NCBI GenBank assembly: GCA_905250115.1
Contig: CAJNOI010000023.1
Location: 573,381 to 637,380, forward strand
DNA: 64,000 nt
Direction of reading: 5' to 3'
From: Adineta steineri
Taxonomy: Eukaryota; Rotifera; Eurotatoria; Adinetida; Adinetidae
Shown here one piece after another: positions 23,756 to 36,136 of the stretch. Within the stretch, counting starts at the first letter, position 1. Each line of letters begins with the position of its first letter. A program made the translations under genes and the position numbers. The notes under the pieces are model-generated. The model was not told the origin of the DNA. It was given only the letters and a program-made list of their open reading frames with translations, and made no database searches.

Positions 23756-26700
23756 TTAATTTTTTTTTGTAATAGCCTTTCGACATATATGACAAGTTTT
23801 TAATGGATGTGCACAATTAGAACAAGCAGTATGACCACATAAAAAAGCAACATTTCGTGATCGTTCCATACATATTGAACATGATTGTCCATCTTCTAAT
23901 TCTTGTACTTTTGTTTCAAGGTCTCGTACAACTTTACTTATTATTTCTCCATCAGAATTATTATTACTCGTTGTTGTTGTTGATGGTAATCGATGCATAT
24001 GACGAGTAGCATTTATTGAAGGACTACTCAATAATTGACCATCTAAACAAAATTAGAATTATTTTTATAATATTTTAAAACAAAATTTTTCTAGATTGAT
24101 AATCATATTTCTCAAAATCTGAATCTGTAATATCGTTTCTATCTGCTCACAGTTGTTAGATATGAACTTTCAAAGTCTGAAAGTAGTTAAATTCTTACCA
24201 TGAGTATATTTAGCATCAATATTAAGTTGACATAAAATGCATCGTTTCATTTTGATACAACAATCTTTACAAGATATTTTATGTTTACATGGTTCAAAAA
24301 GAATATCAGCTGGACATTCATCACATATAATACATGGTGATAAAGCCGATGTATTTGGCATAACTTGTTTAATAATAGTTGAACGATTAAGAAGAATAAA
24401 ATATTCTTTTAATTTTTGATCACTAACATAATCAAGTGGTAATTTATTTTGACGATTTTTAACTAATAATGGTGCATCACATTTAATTAAAAATGCAGCT
24501 AAAACAATATTTGGAGTTTGACGATAATCAACTGGCATTTGAGGAATTAAATCTGATGCAAGTAATGTTAAACATGATTCATCAGATTGTTGACTTTTTG
24601 ATAAAATTAAATGAAGTGGTGTATCACCATCTTCATCTAAAACTTTTGTTGATGCACGATGATCACGTACTAATAAAATAACAATAGATGAATGTCCTTG
24701 TGCAACAGCTAAATGAAGTGGAGTTTGTTTACGACTATTACAAATTTCAACGGTTGCATGTCCACAACGTAATAATAAACATGTTACTAATAAATGACCA
24801 TTTAAACAGGCTAAATGAAGTGATGAAAATCCATCGTCTTTTTTTGAATCTACTAATTGACGACATAATTCAATTAAACGCCATGTTACACTATAAAATA
24901 AAATAAAATAACATTTTTTTTTTGTTTCTTTTATGAAAATATCTTACTAAGCATTTCCTTTAAGGGCTGCATGATGAAGAACATTAAAACCACGTTTATT
25001 TTTCAAATTAAAATTAACATTTGATACAGAAAGAAGAAGATCAATTAATTCTCTACCATCAACACATTCATTATTTGAACTAAACAAATTTATTTAAAAT
25101 AAATAATTATAAATTATACAAGTTACCGATCAGGTGAAGTTCCTTCTGTTGGTACAAGACTGGTCTGTTGACGTGCTTCTTCTAATTCTTTTATTAAATT
25201 TAATATATTTGGATGAGTTCCGCACGATGTTAATTCATCAAGACCAGTAAAACTTCCAAAAACACGAGTATTAGCTAGAAATTAGATTTTTTGTTAGTAT
25301 TATTTTACTAATGATTTAATTATATTAATATGAATAGCAGAGATTAAGATTTTTTTCGAATATATTAGAAATTCTTTAGTATGATTAGTTCTTTTATACT
25401 CGTATAGTTAATTCAATCTATCGGAAATGATTAAGAGTATTTGAGTTGATATTTTATCGATATGTCGAGTTCAATAAGAATGAAAAAAAGTCTGTAAAGA
25501 TAAAATTTCATCAATAATATTATCGAATCTTGCTTATAAATTTACTCACATACAGATCTTATAATCGATCTATTAAGATTTATGATAAAAGTTCATTCAT
25601 TCGATTTGTATGTAGTTTCATCGCTAAACTCGTATTCTCTATAGACTAATATTTATTTTATCAGTAAAATCAATTTAATCATACCAATATCATGTAATGC
25701 AGTATCTCCATAAATATCTTGTAAATTAACATCAATAGATGGTTGTTGATGTCCTAATAATCTTTTTGTACATTCTAATAATTGTTTATTAATTGCAATA
25801 TGAAGAGATGAACAACCAGTTGAATTTATTGAATTAATATCAGCACCTTTGGATAATAAAAGTGATATACAATCAGGTTGATTACCAAAACAAGCATAAT
25901 GAAGTGCTGTATCTCCATCAGCATCACGTTGTTCTAAATTTGCTCCATGGGAAAGAAGAATTTTTACAATATCAATATGACCTTGATGTGCTGCTAACAT
26001 CAATGCAGATTTATCACCTGATCGACTTTCAACCTAAAATAAAAATAGAAAATAAAATTATTATTATTATTGTTTTTGATTTCTTACAAGTTGAGGATTT
26101 TTATTTAATGCATCTCTAACAGCTTGAATTTTTCCTTGAGCAGCATCTCTAACAATTGCTGATGATGATAATGCATCATTATGTCCTAAAAGTGTATTAT
26201 AAATAAGCATTTGTTTACATGATGATGAATTTGTTGTTCCACCACCAATGGATGAACCACCTTGTAAACTCCAATCAACACTTGAAGCATATTCCATTTG
26301 TTGTTGTGCTTGATATGCTTGAAGTGTATTATGACTTGTTGAATTTAATAAACTTGATGATGATGTTGTTGTTAATGGTACACAACATTGTGGATTAAAT
26401 GTAAATGATTGACCATTAACACTAACACGAATATCTCCATCACCATAAACTTGTAAAACTCTTCCTTGTTTTCCAAGTACACTAATCATTTCATGTGACC
26501 ATTCTCCATGTCCTTTTTGTGCTTGTCTTAAACGTTGTTCATCAGCACAAATAATAACTTGATCACCAGTTGTAAATGAATGAATTTTACTTAATGCACC
26601 TGGATGAAATGTCCAACGATTTTGTTGTGTTACTGATGTTGATGATTGATCTTGATTATTATCATCACCAATATGAAATTGTACACGTACATCACCTCTT

Positions 26701-27779
26701 TCTGTAACACGATGAACATGTCCTTCTTTACCTAAAACATCAGACATACGTATATTCCATCCTCCATGACCTTCTTGAAGTTGTTTAACAAGATCAATAT
26801 CAGACATAACACGAACTTTATCACCAACAGAAAATTGTGAAATTTCAAGTGGAGGAACAAGACGTTCAATATGTTCACCAAGTACAGGTAAATGTGTTTT
26901 ATAATATTGTCCATTTTTAGCTTCATGAACATATTTAAGATCAACTTTTCCTTTATGTCCAACACGATAAACATTAGCAACATGTGGATTATGTAACCAA
27001 GCAACAGCAGCAACACTTCGTCCAGATTCATTTTCCCAACCTTTTATTTCTTGAACTTTTCCTTGACCACCAAGTCCACCATCTTGATCACCCCAATCCC
27101 AATCAGCACCACGTACAACAACAGCACCTTTAAATATACCTTTTGCAATAAGACGTGTATCTAAACTTTGACTTCGAGGTGGAACTTTGACACCCTTTTA
27201 AATAAAACAACATAAGATATATATTTGTTAAATATCTTGTCAATATTTACTTGAGTATTGGTAGCTGTTTCGAATCGAAAAAATGGATGAGTCAAATCAT
27301 GTTTATCTAAAGCCATATAACAATGTGTACAAAGATCAAAATCAAAACATCGAGCACATTTCCATCTCATTCCAATAATTCCATGTGAACGACATGCATC
27401 ACATATAACATTTGGATGTCGAACACCAATTGGAGCATTATCATAAACACGTAAATCATACGCTGATTGATATCCAACACGATAACTAAATAAATTAAAT
27501 TTTCAGTTGTTTTTGAAAAAAAATAATATTAGTTCAAATTTACTTTGTTCGAGATCCTGAATCCCATTGAACAACAACAGTTTTGTCGGGAGATGTATTA
27601 CTACCTGGTTTACCTAATTCAACAACAGTACCTACATGGCCTTCTCCATCATCTTGTTGAGCCCATTTCCAATCTGGACCACGAACCTATTTTTGTTTTT
27701 AATAAAAAATATTTTTTTAATAAAAATAAAAAAGGAAAATATAAGAAATTTTTACCACTCTTAGACCAATCTCGAGCAT
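23756..27779 (-). CDS. mind bomb E3 ubiquitin ligase, MIB2-like
   Basis: Nine exons: 27779-27756, 27686-27544, 27485-27251, 27194-26088, 26033-25685, 25274-25127, 25079-24948, 24890-24199, 24042-23756. They sum to 3117 nt, 1038 aa, close to the usual mind-bomb length. Domain order: MIB/HERC2 (VVRGPDWKW from residue 8), ZZ zinc finger ([25 protein letters not shown]), second MIB/HERC2 ([29 protein letters not shown]), MIB repeats ([29 protein letters not shown]), ankyrin repeats ([47 protein letters not shown]), RING 1 ([18 protein letters not shown]) and C-terminal RING 2 ([17 protein letters not shown]). Two RINGs fit MIB2; MIB1 normally has three. Mind bombs ubiquitinate Notch ligands (Delta, Jagged) to drive their endocytosis. 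The 410-bp intron 25275-25684 is unusually long. The first exon has only 8 codons, so a further upstream exon cannot be excluded. Confidence 0.92.
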
Positions 27780-29309
27780 GATGGTCGAGATGATCGCATT
27801 TTATGTAAAACAATTGTTTTATTGTCCGATCGAATGTTTATTCATCGTCTACTCCCACTCGTTCGTTCGTTCAATCAACTGAATTGATTATTTTCATGCA
27901 GTAAAAGAAGTATAACGTAGACACCAATCAAATAAATAACAACTATAGAGGGCGCTATTATATACATATTCATTTATATTTCAAAAACTTACATGATATA
28001 AAATGATCTAAAGAAAATTATTACAAAATTCTCATCTAAAATTTGTAAATATATTTATACAATTATTTTATGGATCTTAATTAATCAATAACTAATATTA
28101 CTCTTATTTTCAATATAAAATTACATTTTATTATTAAATAAAAGAATTTATAAATAATCACTCTGATTTATTATATAAATAGTTAAAGGTGAGTAGGATA
28201 TGTGAATTATATATGTATGTTATCAAAATAATGATCAACTACTTTGATAATACATTCATTTATTATTAATTGAAAAGGACAACTTGACAATGAAAAATAA
28301 TTTTACTCCTCAATAATTCTGTTGACATTAGAGAGATTACAACACAAGAACAAAAGTATTTCGTACGACTATGAATGTAATAAATGAAATAAATATGAAT
28401 CTTTTTTTATTGACTAAATACATTAACTTATTAATTCCATTAAATCAAATACTTATCATTTAATGATTCTGGTAATACAAATTCTCATTCAGTCACATCG
28501 TTGTAACTAAGTTTCTTGAATACATTACAAATAAAGAAAATTTGTTCTATTGATTCTTTTACTCTATCACACCGATTACACGCGCACATGTACGCTATAT
28601 AAGATATAATTATTTCTAAAACTAAAAGTACTTCTGAAATAAATTGTCATTTCAATGAGATATCTATTCAGAAATAGATCATATGTTTGTTCTTACTTAT
28701 ATGAACGGTAATATTTATAAGATTGACTCTCATCATAAAAAGCTTTACAATCCTCCGTTATACGAGCTTAGAAGACAATTAAGATATATTCTTTCCACTG
28801 AAAATTACTGATAATGACTATCTCATTTTAAGGAATAATACTGAATCAATTCATCTTACGTCAAATACGATGCAAGCAGTCATTCATGAGCCTATTAAAG
28901 AAAGCTTTACGCTAATTGCATATATATATATCTTCTAAGAAAAAAACAAATATTACGTACTTACAAATTCATTCTTACATCAAACATTCCTCATTAGTAT
29001 CTCAGATGAATACTTGAAAAAGTTTCTATACTCTATTAGCGTTGATGTTTTTCTCTGTTTGTTTCTAACAAACTTTGTTCCATAATATTCTCTGCAATTT
29101 AGTTACAAAAAAACTATATATTTCTATACTTCTTTCTTACTCGAATTTTTATATCTTCTTCAAACTGAATAACTAAAATAAACAAATTTTTTCTCTATTT
29201 AATCAAATAAGTTTTCTTTTTTTAAAACGTTTTCTCTTCTATTTCTATATTCTTTTAGATATTTTCTTCTCTTCTTCATCTTCATTATTTTATTCTTTAA
29301 TATTTTACA
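27780..29309. other. AT-rich intergenic
   Basis: No gene recognised. It should contain the promoter of the MIB2-like gene at its left edge. CA-repeat sequence appears near 29465-29480. Confidence 0.45.
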
Positions 29310-30190
29310 TTATCATTCTTTTCCGCCACTCTAACATGCATAGAAGACTATATATGCATCCGAAGAAGAAAAGAAAAGTGAAGAAGTAAAAAATATCCAG
29401 AGTATTCAAACCAATACGACGTCATTTCATCATCACATGTCACATGTCATAATGAACAAGTATATACACACACACACCTTCAAATCCTTCTTACTATAAC
29501 ACTTACTTAACACCTATTAATTGTCATACTATCTTCTTTCTATCATCAATATCCATAACACACACACCACTTTTTCTACACATTTTTCAATCTATTTCAT
29601 AAAGAATAATAAATAACTCCAAGCTATTTAAATAATCCACTTTTTCTTNNNNNNNNNNNNNNNNNNNNNNNNNNNNNNNNNNNNNNNNNNNNNNNNNNNN
29701 NNNNNNNNNNNNNNNNNNNNNNNNNNNNNNNNNNNNNNNNNNNNNNNNATACAAAAAAAAAACAAACAAACAAACATATCGAAAAATGAATTGCAACAAA
29801 TCGAAGAAATAGATAGTAAATGAAAAAGTGCATTATCGAATGAAAAATTGAGTAAAAAAATATTTTTATTCTTTATAAAATGAATGCGGAAAATAAAGTA
29901 CTTTGAAAAATGTGTAGATAGAGTTAGAGACGATTTACTGTTGAAGAAAAGCTGTGTGTGTTATAGATAATGATTAAAAGATGAATGTATAAGAATTAAT
30001 AAGTATTATAGTAAGAAGGTTTTGAAGGTGTATGTATATAGTTGTTCATTATGACATGTGACATACGATAATAAGATGACGTCATATTGCCTTGATTATC
30101 TTTGATATTTAACTTTTTCATTTTTCTTTTTATTTCTGTTCTTCTATTATATAGACGCTTATACATGTTAGAATCAACAGAAACAAGGGA
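29310..30190. repeat. large imperfect palindrome centred on an assembly gap
   Basis: About 310 bp on the left (29310-29620) is the inverted, diverged copy of about 320 bp on the right (29870-30190). Matching pairs include CACATGTCATAATGAACAA, TATACACACACACACCTTCA / TATACATACACCTTCAAAAC, CTACACATTTTTCAA, TTTCATAAAGAATAA / TTTTATAAAGAATAA, and a TGACGTCAT-like box at both outer thirds. Identity is roughly 75-80% by eye. The gap at 29649-29748 lies between the arms, so the loop is incomplete. It contains no gene. It may be a foldback element, or a hairpin that stalled assembly. Confidence 0.65.
29649..29748. other. assembly gap (100 N)
   Basis: Placeholder of exactly 100 N inside the palindrome spacer. 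Confidence 0.98.
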
Positions 30191-30199
30191 AGATAAAGT

Positions 30200-31410
30200 A
30201 CAAAAGAGAATCCAGACATAGGTCATTATATATTCGAAAAGAATTGAAATATTTGATTATTATATGGTGTTAGATGAGGTGAAGGATAAATGTGTAATTA
30301 TTGTGATATTTTACAGTTCAAAATAGTTAATATATTTTTATGACGAGTGTAATCTTTTGTGTCTTGACAGAGTGTTAGAAAATAAGTGTCAAACGTCTAA
30401 TTTTATATCAACAAAGGAATAGTAAGAAGATGGTAAGTATGATTTAATATTATTTTTAAGTATCATAATAAACAATACTACTGAAGATTTAGTATCAGAG
30501 GATATTCTTTGAAGAATATTGACGTATTATTGATGTGTTATTTTCGTGGCTAGTATGAATAAATCCATTTGTGAAGAAAAAAATCGATAAATAAGAGCAA
30601 ATATTATGTTACTCAAAAATGAAATAAGCTGATGATTTTCATTGACATGATACTCAAAAAATAACTGAGATTCATTTCACTTTGACGTTCCTGCATAGTT
30701 ACATGTAGTTTTTTCATACATTCAATCTCGTTTTACAGTCAATACATGCGAAATGACTAATAGATTCAGTCATGAATCTAACGTTAAAGAGTAGAATAAT
30801 GAAAAGAATAGTTATGCTAATGGTGCATTTACAATAAATAAAATGTAAAAGAAAGAAAAAAAATGCTATACAAGAATTAAAGAGCAGTATATGTGGTAAA
30901 TATTACACTCAAAGATAAGAGAATGGGAAATATCCCATTCGAATAAATAACAATGACTTATTATACAAGAATAAGAGACTAATCTTTAATAAAAACTATA
31001 CAAAACATGTATAGATATTTAATTAAATATCGATTGAAGATCATTTAGATATCTTTTATATCTAACGAAACTTTATTCTCATACATTTTTGAATAAATAA
31101 ATATATTCATATAATATATAGCATATAAGATACAAGATGTACTAAATAAACCAAATAAAACACTTTCAAAATGTCTTCAAAACAACATTTGAATACAATA
31201 CAAATCGCATGATTCAATCTCTTGAATCTTTATTCTTCAGACTTATTCTTATGTTTTATACATTTTAGTTATTAAACTATTATTATAATATCTTACTTTT
31301 TCAAATATATTATACATATAGTTTAAAATTTGATTTCTTTTATTTAATAATGAAAACCCATTTATCAGATCTTATATTAAGCATCGCATTCAGATGATAG
31401 AAATAGTTAT
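30200..31410. other. AT-rich intergenic
   Basis: Nothing coding is visible. It is the 3' flank of lectin gene A. Confidence 0.45.
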
Positions 31411-31415
31411 TTGCT

Positions 31416-34264
31416 TTAGTGAGTAACAGGAGTTCGACGCCAAAAGAATTGTAATTGATGAATATATAGATCCGATCTTCCAGTAACATACCATAATGTA
31501 TATCCCTCATATTCTTCACTAAACCTCTTTCCTTCTTCACCAGTATATAATGGACTAGCATGACCATTTGTTGTGAAAAACTGAATTCCTGTTATTATTG
31601 GTATTGTTAAAATTGTACCATTTGGAAAAACAACGGTTTTGTTCAAATAATATCCTTCAACTCTTTGTATTTTGTAGTTTTTTTCAACGGAAAAATGTCC
31701 TCTGTGATCTAAAGATTGACTTTCATTATTAGATAACATGATCAGATCTGTTTTATCAAAAGATGAATATAGGAATTCATAGGATTCATCATCATCATTA
31801 TAAGCATTTATTCCATTTAGATAATGTGAACTTGTAAAATCCGTATTTGAAGAATGATCAAAATAAGTTCCACGGGCGCTACCATGTTCAATGCCAGGTT
31901 TAACTAAGGGTTTACCTGAAAAAAATTTAAAAAATAATTAGAATTAAAATTTTACTTATGTCTTATCCTATCCTCCCCTCTTTTTAGGAAAAAAGTTTTC
32001 AAAAATTAGATTTTTCGTTTTTATGTTTTTTGGATAGACTAGGTGTTACTCCATCGATCTGCGTTCGAATCACTCCGATCAAATCGATGATTCATTTTTC
32101 ATTGTTTTTTTTATGAGAAACATTTGGTTTAAAAATTTGTCAAAGTTTCTTCCTTTAACGAAATCTTCAAAAAATATTTTTCGCCAAACTTTTACAATAG
32201 GCGATCAATTAAAAACATCATTAGCTATGCAATAGTGTTTATGTAGCATGTTAAAAGGCAACCGGTGATGAAATCAGAGAAAACACAAGATATATTCTTA
32301 TCTCTTTTTCATTTCGTTGAGAATGATAATTATTGCGCGAGTGAAAATAAATGAATCTATACATGTTTACTATACTCCATTTCTCAGCTGCATCAAAATA
32401 TGATGCTAGCATAGACTTCATATATCTAAAGTATTCTCAATCAGGAAAAAATGGAGGAAATAGATGCTCTTTTTAATGAGATACAAAAAATCACGCGTTC
32501 AAAAGTTTCAAAAGTATTCAACAATTTTTATACTTGACTATTATATTCCAGCATAAATGAAAAACAGAATATTCGGTGCTTTTCAGAAGAAAAGAAGAAC
32601 AAACAGGACAGAGAGAGTAACATCAGGAAGAAAAGAGAGAATGAAGAAAATGAGAAGAAGGCAAGAGAAGAAAAGAGGAGATACAGTTTAGTTAAAGAAA
32701 ACCAATACAAAAGATCTCTAAAAGTCCGACGATAAAGTCATTAGACTCACCGCTTCGAATTACTTAGGAGACTGTCAAGAAGAACAATTTTCAATTCTTC
32801 TCTGTCGAAAGATACGCTGTAAAAAATGTTTTTTCATTTTTTTTTTCAAAACTATTTCTCAGGCAATGTGTCAACTTGCACTCTGGTAGACCACTCGTTA
32901 AAATTATCCAATCAAGCTGAAAATTTTACCATACATACTTCGGGATATTCGCTATAGGTGGAATCGACCATTTTCACTTCTGACAAATCGACTGGGTTTT
33001 ATCTGATTCTCATGATAAAAGTGTTGATTTTCGAGAAACTTTGACGTATCTTTTTCACTTAGAACAAAGACAGTGAGATTTTTGAAAAAGCTCAAAACTA
33101 CTTCTGAGATAAATGCCTGGCTATCTACAAAAGAAATTTTCAGGTCAATTGGATAAAGTCGAATAATGTTTTAGGATGGCACAATAAAATCTCCTGGAAT
33201 ACCATGAAGATCCTTCAGAAAAACTTTTTCCGAGAACACTTGCCTCATCAATTCAGGTACTTTATGTGTGATAAAAATTTCAGCTTGATCAGTCTAGCTG
33301 TTCTCGGGTTTCAGAAAAGGCCAAAAAAGAGGGACGGGATACTCTTGATTTATTTTTTAGTTCCTGTTCTTTTAAAATAACATCTTTCATTTTAATATCC
33401 TCATTTAATTTATTAATTTTAATACCTTTCGACGGAACAGTAATGAGTATTCCAGTGGTACATAATATTAATAAAACTATGATCACAACATATATTTTTA
33501 GTTTAGATGATGTGAAAAATCGTTCATGGTTATCCGAATGTAAAGATTGTGTTTCTTCATCATCTAGAATAATTATTACTGGATGGATGTATCTTTTTAA
33601 ACTTCATATAGTTACCTGGCTCACGCAAGGGAACTGTATTATAGTTACCTGATTCAGGCATGGGAACTATATTATAGTTTTCTGGTTCAGGTAGGGGAAC
33701 TATATTATAGATACCTGATTCAGACATGGAAACTATATTAAACAATAAAATCAAATAGATTTCAAATATTCATATTAAATCTACTCACGTCTTTTCCCGA
33801 TTGGGTGTGCTGAATCTAGATCGTCAATAACTTCCTTTGCCAGAGATGACAGAGGTGGCACTATAGATGTTAAACTATGCATTGATTGATGTGCATGAGT
33901 TAACTCTATTTGTTGTTGATGTTCTAAACAACTAGAGTATAATGAAATATGAATTGACAAAACAGAAAAATCTACTTTTTAAAATATTGACTATATCAAA
34001 ACATTGAATTGCTTCAAATGCGGTAATTAGTTTAGTGAAATCATTACCACTGATTATATCTCGATCAAAAAGTGATTGCATTAGATTAAGTGTACCACGA
34101 AGTGTTGGATCATCTCGAATTCGTCTTGGAATATCATCTCCAAAGAAAAAATGTAAACGTTCCCGATCATCATTGCTCAGACGATTTTCAATTGTTAGAA
34201 TAATTCGACGTAAATGAGAATTATCATCCATAGCTAAATTATATCCGCTGCAACTGCAATCCAT
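31416..34264 (-). CDS. paralogue A: death-effector-like domain - TM - jacalin-like lectin
   Basis: Five exons: 34264-33976, 33923-33789, 33732-33616, 33563-33336, 31915-31416. They total 1269 nt, 422 aa, and all joins are phase 1. The N-terminal 90 residues look like a death-fold (DED-type) helical bundle: LRRIILTIENRLSNDDRERL, GDDIPRRIRDDP, LMQSLFDRDIISGNDFTKLI. A Ser/Pro-rich linker and an 11-residue tandem repeat (about 3 copies, V-P-x-P-E-S/P-G-N-Y-N-I) precede the TM (VVIIVLLILCTTGILITV), then a short charged coil. The ectodomain reads as a jacalin-type lectin: YKIQRVEGYYLNKTVVF, ITGIQFFTTNG, TLWYVTGRSDLYIHQLQFFW. With no signal peptide, the death-fold half should be cytosolic (type II). 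The 1.42-kb intron 31916-33335 is exceptional, and its 5' site (CCC/GTCCCT) is weak and chosen by phase; AGA/GTATCC 7 nt upstream is better but out of phase. The DED call is from pattern only. Confidence 0.72.
31916..33335 (-). other. long intron of paralogue A (shared with C)
   Basis: About 1.42 kb between the TM exon and lectin exon, homologous along its length to 61071-62411 in gene C. No ORF. It includes a strongly strand-biased pyrimidine-rich stretch on the coding strand (32575-32690, CTTCTTTTCTTCTC-like) and a T-rich acceptor tract. It may be an inserted element that became an intron, since paralogue B has only a 52-bp intron at the equivalent place. Confidence 0.5.
33616..33732 (-). 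repeat. 33-bp coding tandem repeat, each unit carrying splice-site look-alikes
   Basis: Exon 3 of paralogue A is built of 33-nt units. Each ends in ATATAG or ATACAG and contains CAGGTATCTAT or CAGGTAACTAT (one unit has CAGAAAACTAT). The real acceptor (TATAG/TTTCC) and donor (CAG/GTAACT) of the exon are the outer units' versions of the same motifs. It encodes 11-residue repeats. Paralogue C lacks this exon: it has only one GTAACTATATA donor, directly after exon 2. Confidence 0.7.
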
Positions 34265-36136
34265 TTAACAGAGTATATTTATATTTCCTATAATGATTGA
34301 ATGTATACAAATGTGAGACAAAGGTAAAAGTGATATATGTATTTTGTTTATAGAATAAATGCATCTCATATTTAATCTTAATTAAAAAAGAAAATTTCTA
34401 GACTTGGAACGAATAGCTCATGACATAATTCTTTTTTCTTTTAAATTGAAACTGAAAACATTTTTGAACATCTGATATTCTCAATTATTATTATTTTTTT
34501 TTCTGTCAAAAACTGATGTTATTTATATTCTCTAATTAAACGATGTTCACGATCAAGAATTATAACTGAATTTACTCAACGTCTTGGAAATTATTCTGTT
34601 AGTAATAAACGAAAACTTTAGAGTTGAAATGTTATTAGCAGTACTCAAAGTTTATATTCTCAGAATATCATTGGAAGCTTAACAAATTTCTATAAGGTTA
34701 AGTGACTCATTCATTCATTCAAAACTGAGAATTAATAATATGTCTATAGTGACAATTAAAAGTTAATCTATCGTACAATATGTCATCAATGAGTTCTATG
34801 ACTAAAGTCTCGAAAAAATGGACAGCCAAATTTTTAGACTTTTAAAAACTTAATGAAAATTGTTTCTTATTTTTTGATGATGTCTCATTTTTTTAAGATA
34901 AAACCATAGAGAACGAAGTGACACTTCATTTTGCTCAGATTTTTGTGCTCTTTAAGATATCTTTGTCAAGAAACAATTTCTGTAAAGGTTTTAAAAAAGT
35001 AAAAATTTAACTACCAGTTTTTTATGAGCTTTAATCATAGAACTCATTGATGAAATATTATTAATAAATCATTTGGAACATAACAAAAGGTGCCTTACAC
35101 TTTTGATTCTCACTATATAGATAGATATATAAAATACTTGATCATTAATTTCAATTTCCTGTACATACATATAGCAAAGATACTTACCACTATAATTTGA
35201 ACATATCAATAAGAATGTTGTCTTTTAAACATAGAATATTAAATTTTATAATGATTATTTTTCATATAAAAAGAAACAATGGAGGATGTCATTCCTCCTC
35301 TTTCATAAAATAAGAATCATCCTTCTCTTCATAATATTCACTCCTTAAATATTCAACGATATCAGTAGTACGTGAAGAAATGAAAGAGAATCAGCATTCT
35401 TTATAGCATGTGATATATCATGCCATGACAAAGGGAGTAATACTTGTAAAAGATAGTTTCAAAGAAACGATGAAACGATCGACATACAAATATACAGAAT
35501 AATCACATAGATAGATTAAAAATCATAGGTGATATACAGAACAAACAAAATATTTAAGATAAAAATGAATAACATTTTTTTCTTCGTAATATATCATGAA
35601 TATAATGAAATATAATACAAAAAAAGAAGTTTTCTCTAAACATAAAAACTAAAGATTCAGATTCTATAATAATTTATATAAAATTGTTTATTATTAATCT
35701 GTCGATATCGTTAATTATACGAGTTTTAAATATATATTCAAGTTTTATTGTCGAGTATAATCACATGCATGTCTGTATATGAATCTATTTCCATGTTCTA
35801 TCTATCTACATAGTTTTAAATATAGCTATATATCATCCTAAGTTCGGTATGTTTTAATATTACCATGAAAGTTATTTCTCTAAAACAATGGAAAGGAATA
35901 TGAATTAAGTTGATTTTTAAGAGCATTTCATTATATGAAAAAGAGAGAATTTAAGTAACAAACAAAGAGGTAATTACTACAAATAATATATTGTATCTGT
36001 TATAAATTCATAAATAAAAAAATCAATTTTATGTTCATAAAAAACTAAGAAACAATTGTGGAGCATATATACATGTGAATAATTTACTTTGTTAAAAAGA
36101 AATTATAATATAATTTTATAACCATTTGAAATTATT
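34265..36136. other. 5' flank of paralogue A, part of the inverted duplication
   Basis: Up to about 36030 the whole stretch is the inverted counterpart of 58920-60373 upstream of gene C, including the proximal promoter (for example the CACATTTGTATACATTCAATC region just before both genes). No gene is seen in it. Between 36030 and 36136 lies the 3' flank of the 7TM receptor gene. Confidence 0.6.
34784..35054. mobile_element. MITE-like inverted-repeat element in A flank
   Basis: The ends are long inverted repeats: TCATCAATGAGTTCTATGAC on the left and the complement of TCATCAATGAGTTCTATGAT on the right, with similarity continuing inward for about 80 bp (CAAATTTTTAGACTTTTAAA against TAAATTTTTACTTTTTTAAA). 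About 270 bp, no ORF. The same element lies at the matching place in the C flank (59729-59998), so it predates the duplication. Superfamily not determined. Confidence 0.6.

Noticed and set aside
24493..24906. Plus-strand frames rich in Leu/Asn/His
   Set aside because: Antisense shadows of the ankyrin exons of the MIB2-like gene; local codon bias creates open complement frames.
29460..29485. CA-rich run as a CRISPR or tandem array
   Set aside because: Just a short microsatellite within the palindrome arm. No repeat-spacer pattern exists anywhere in the window, and the genome is eukaryotic.
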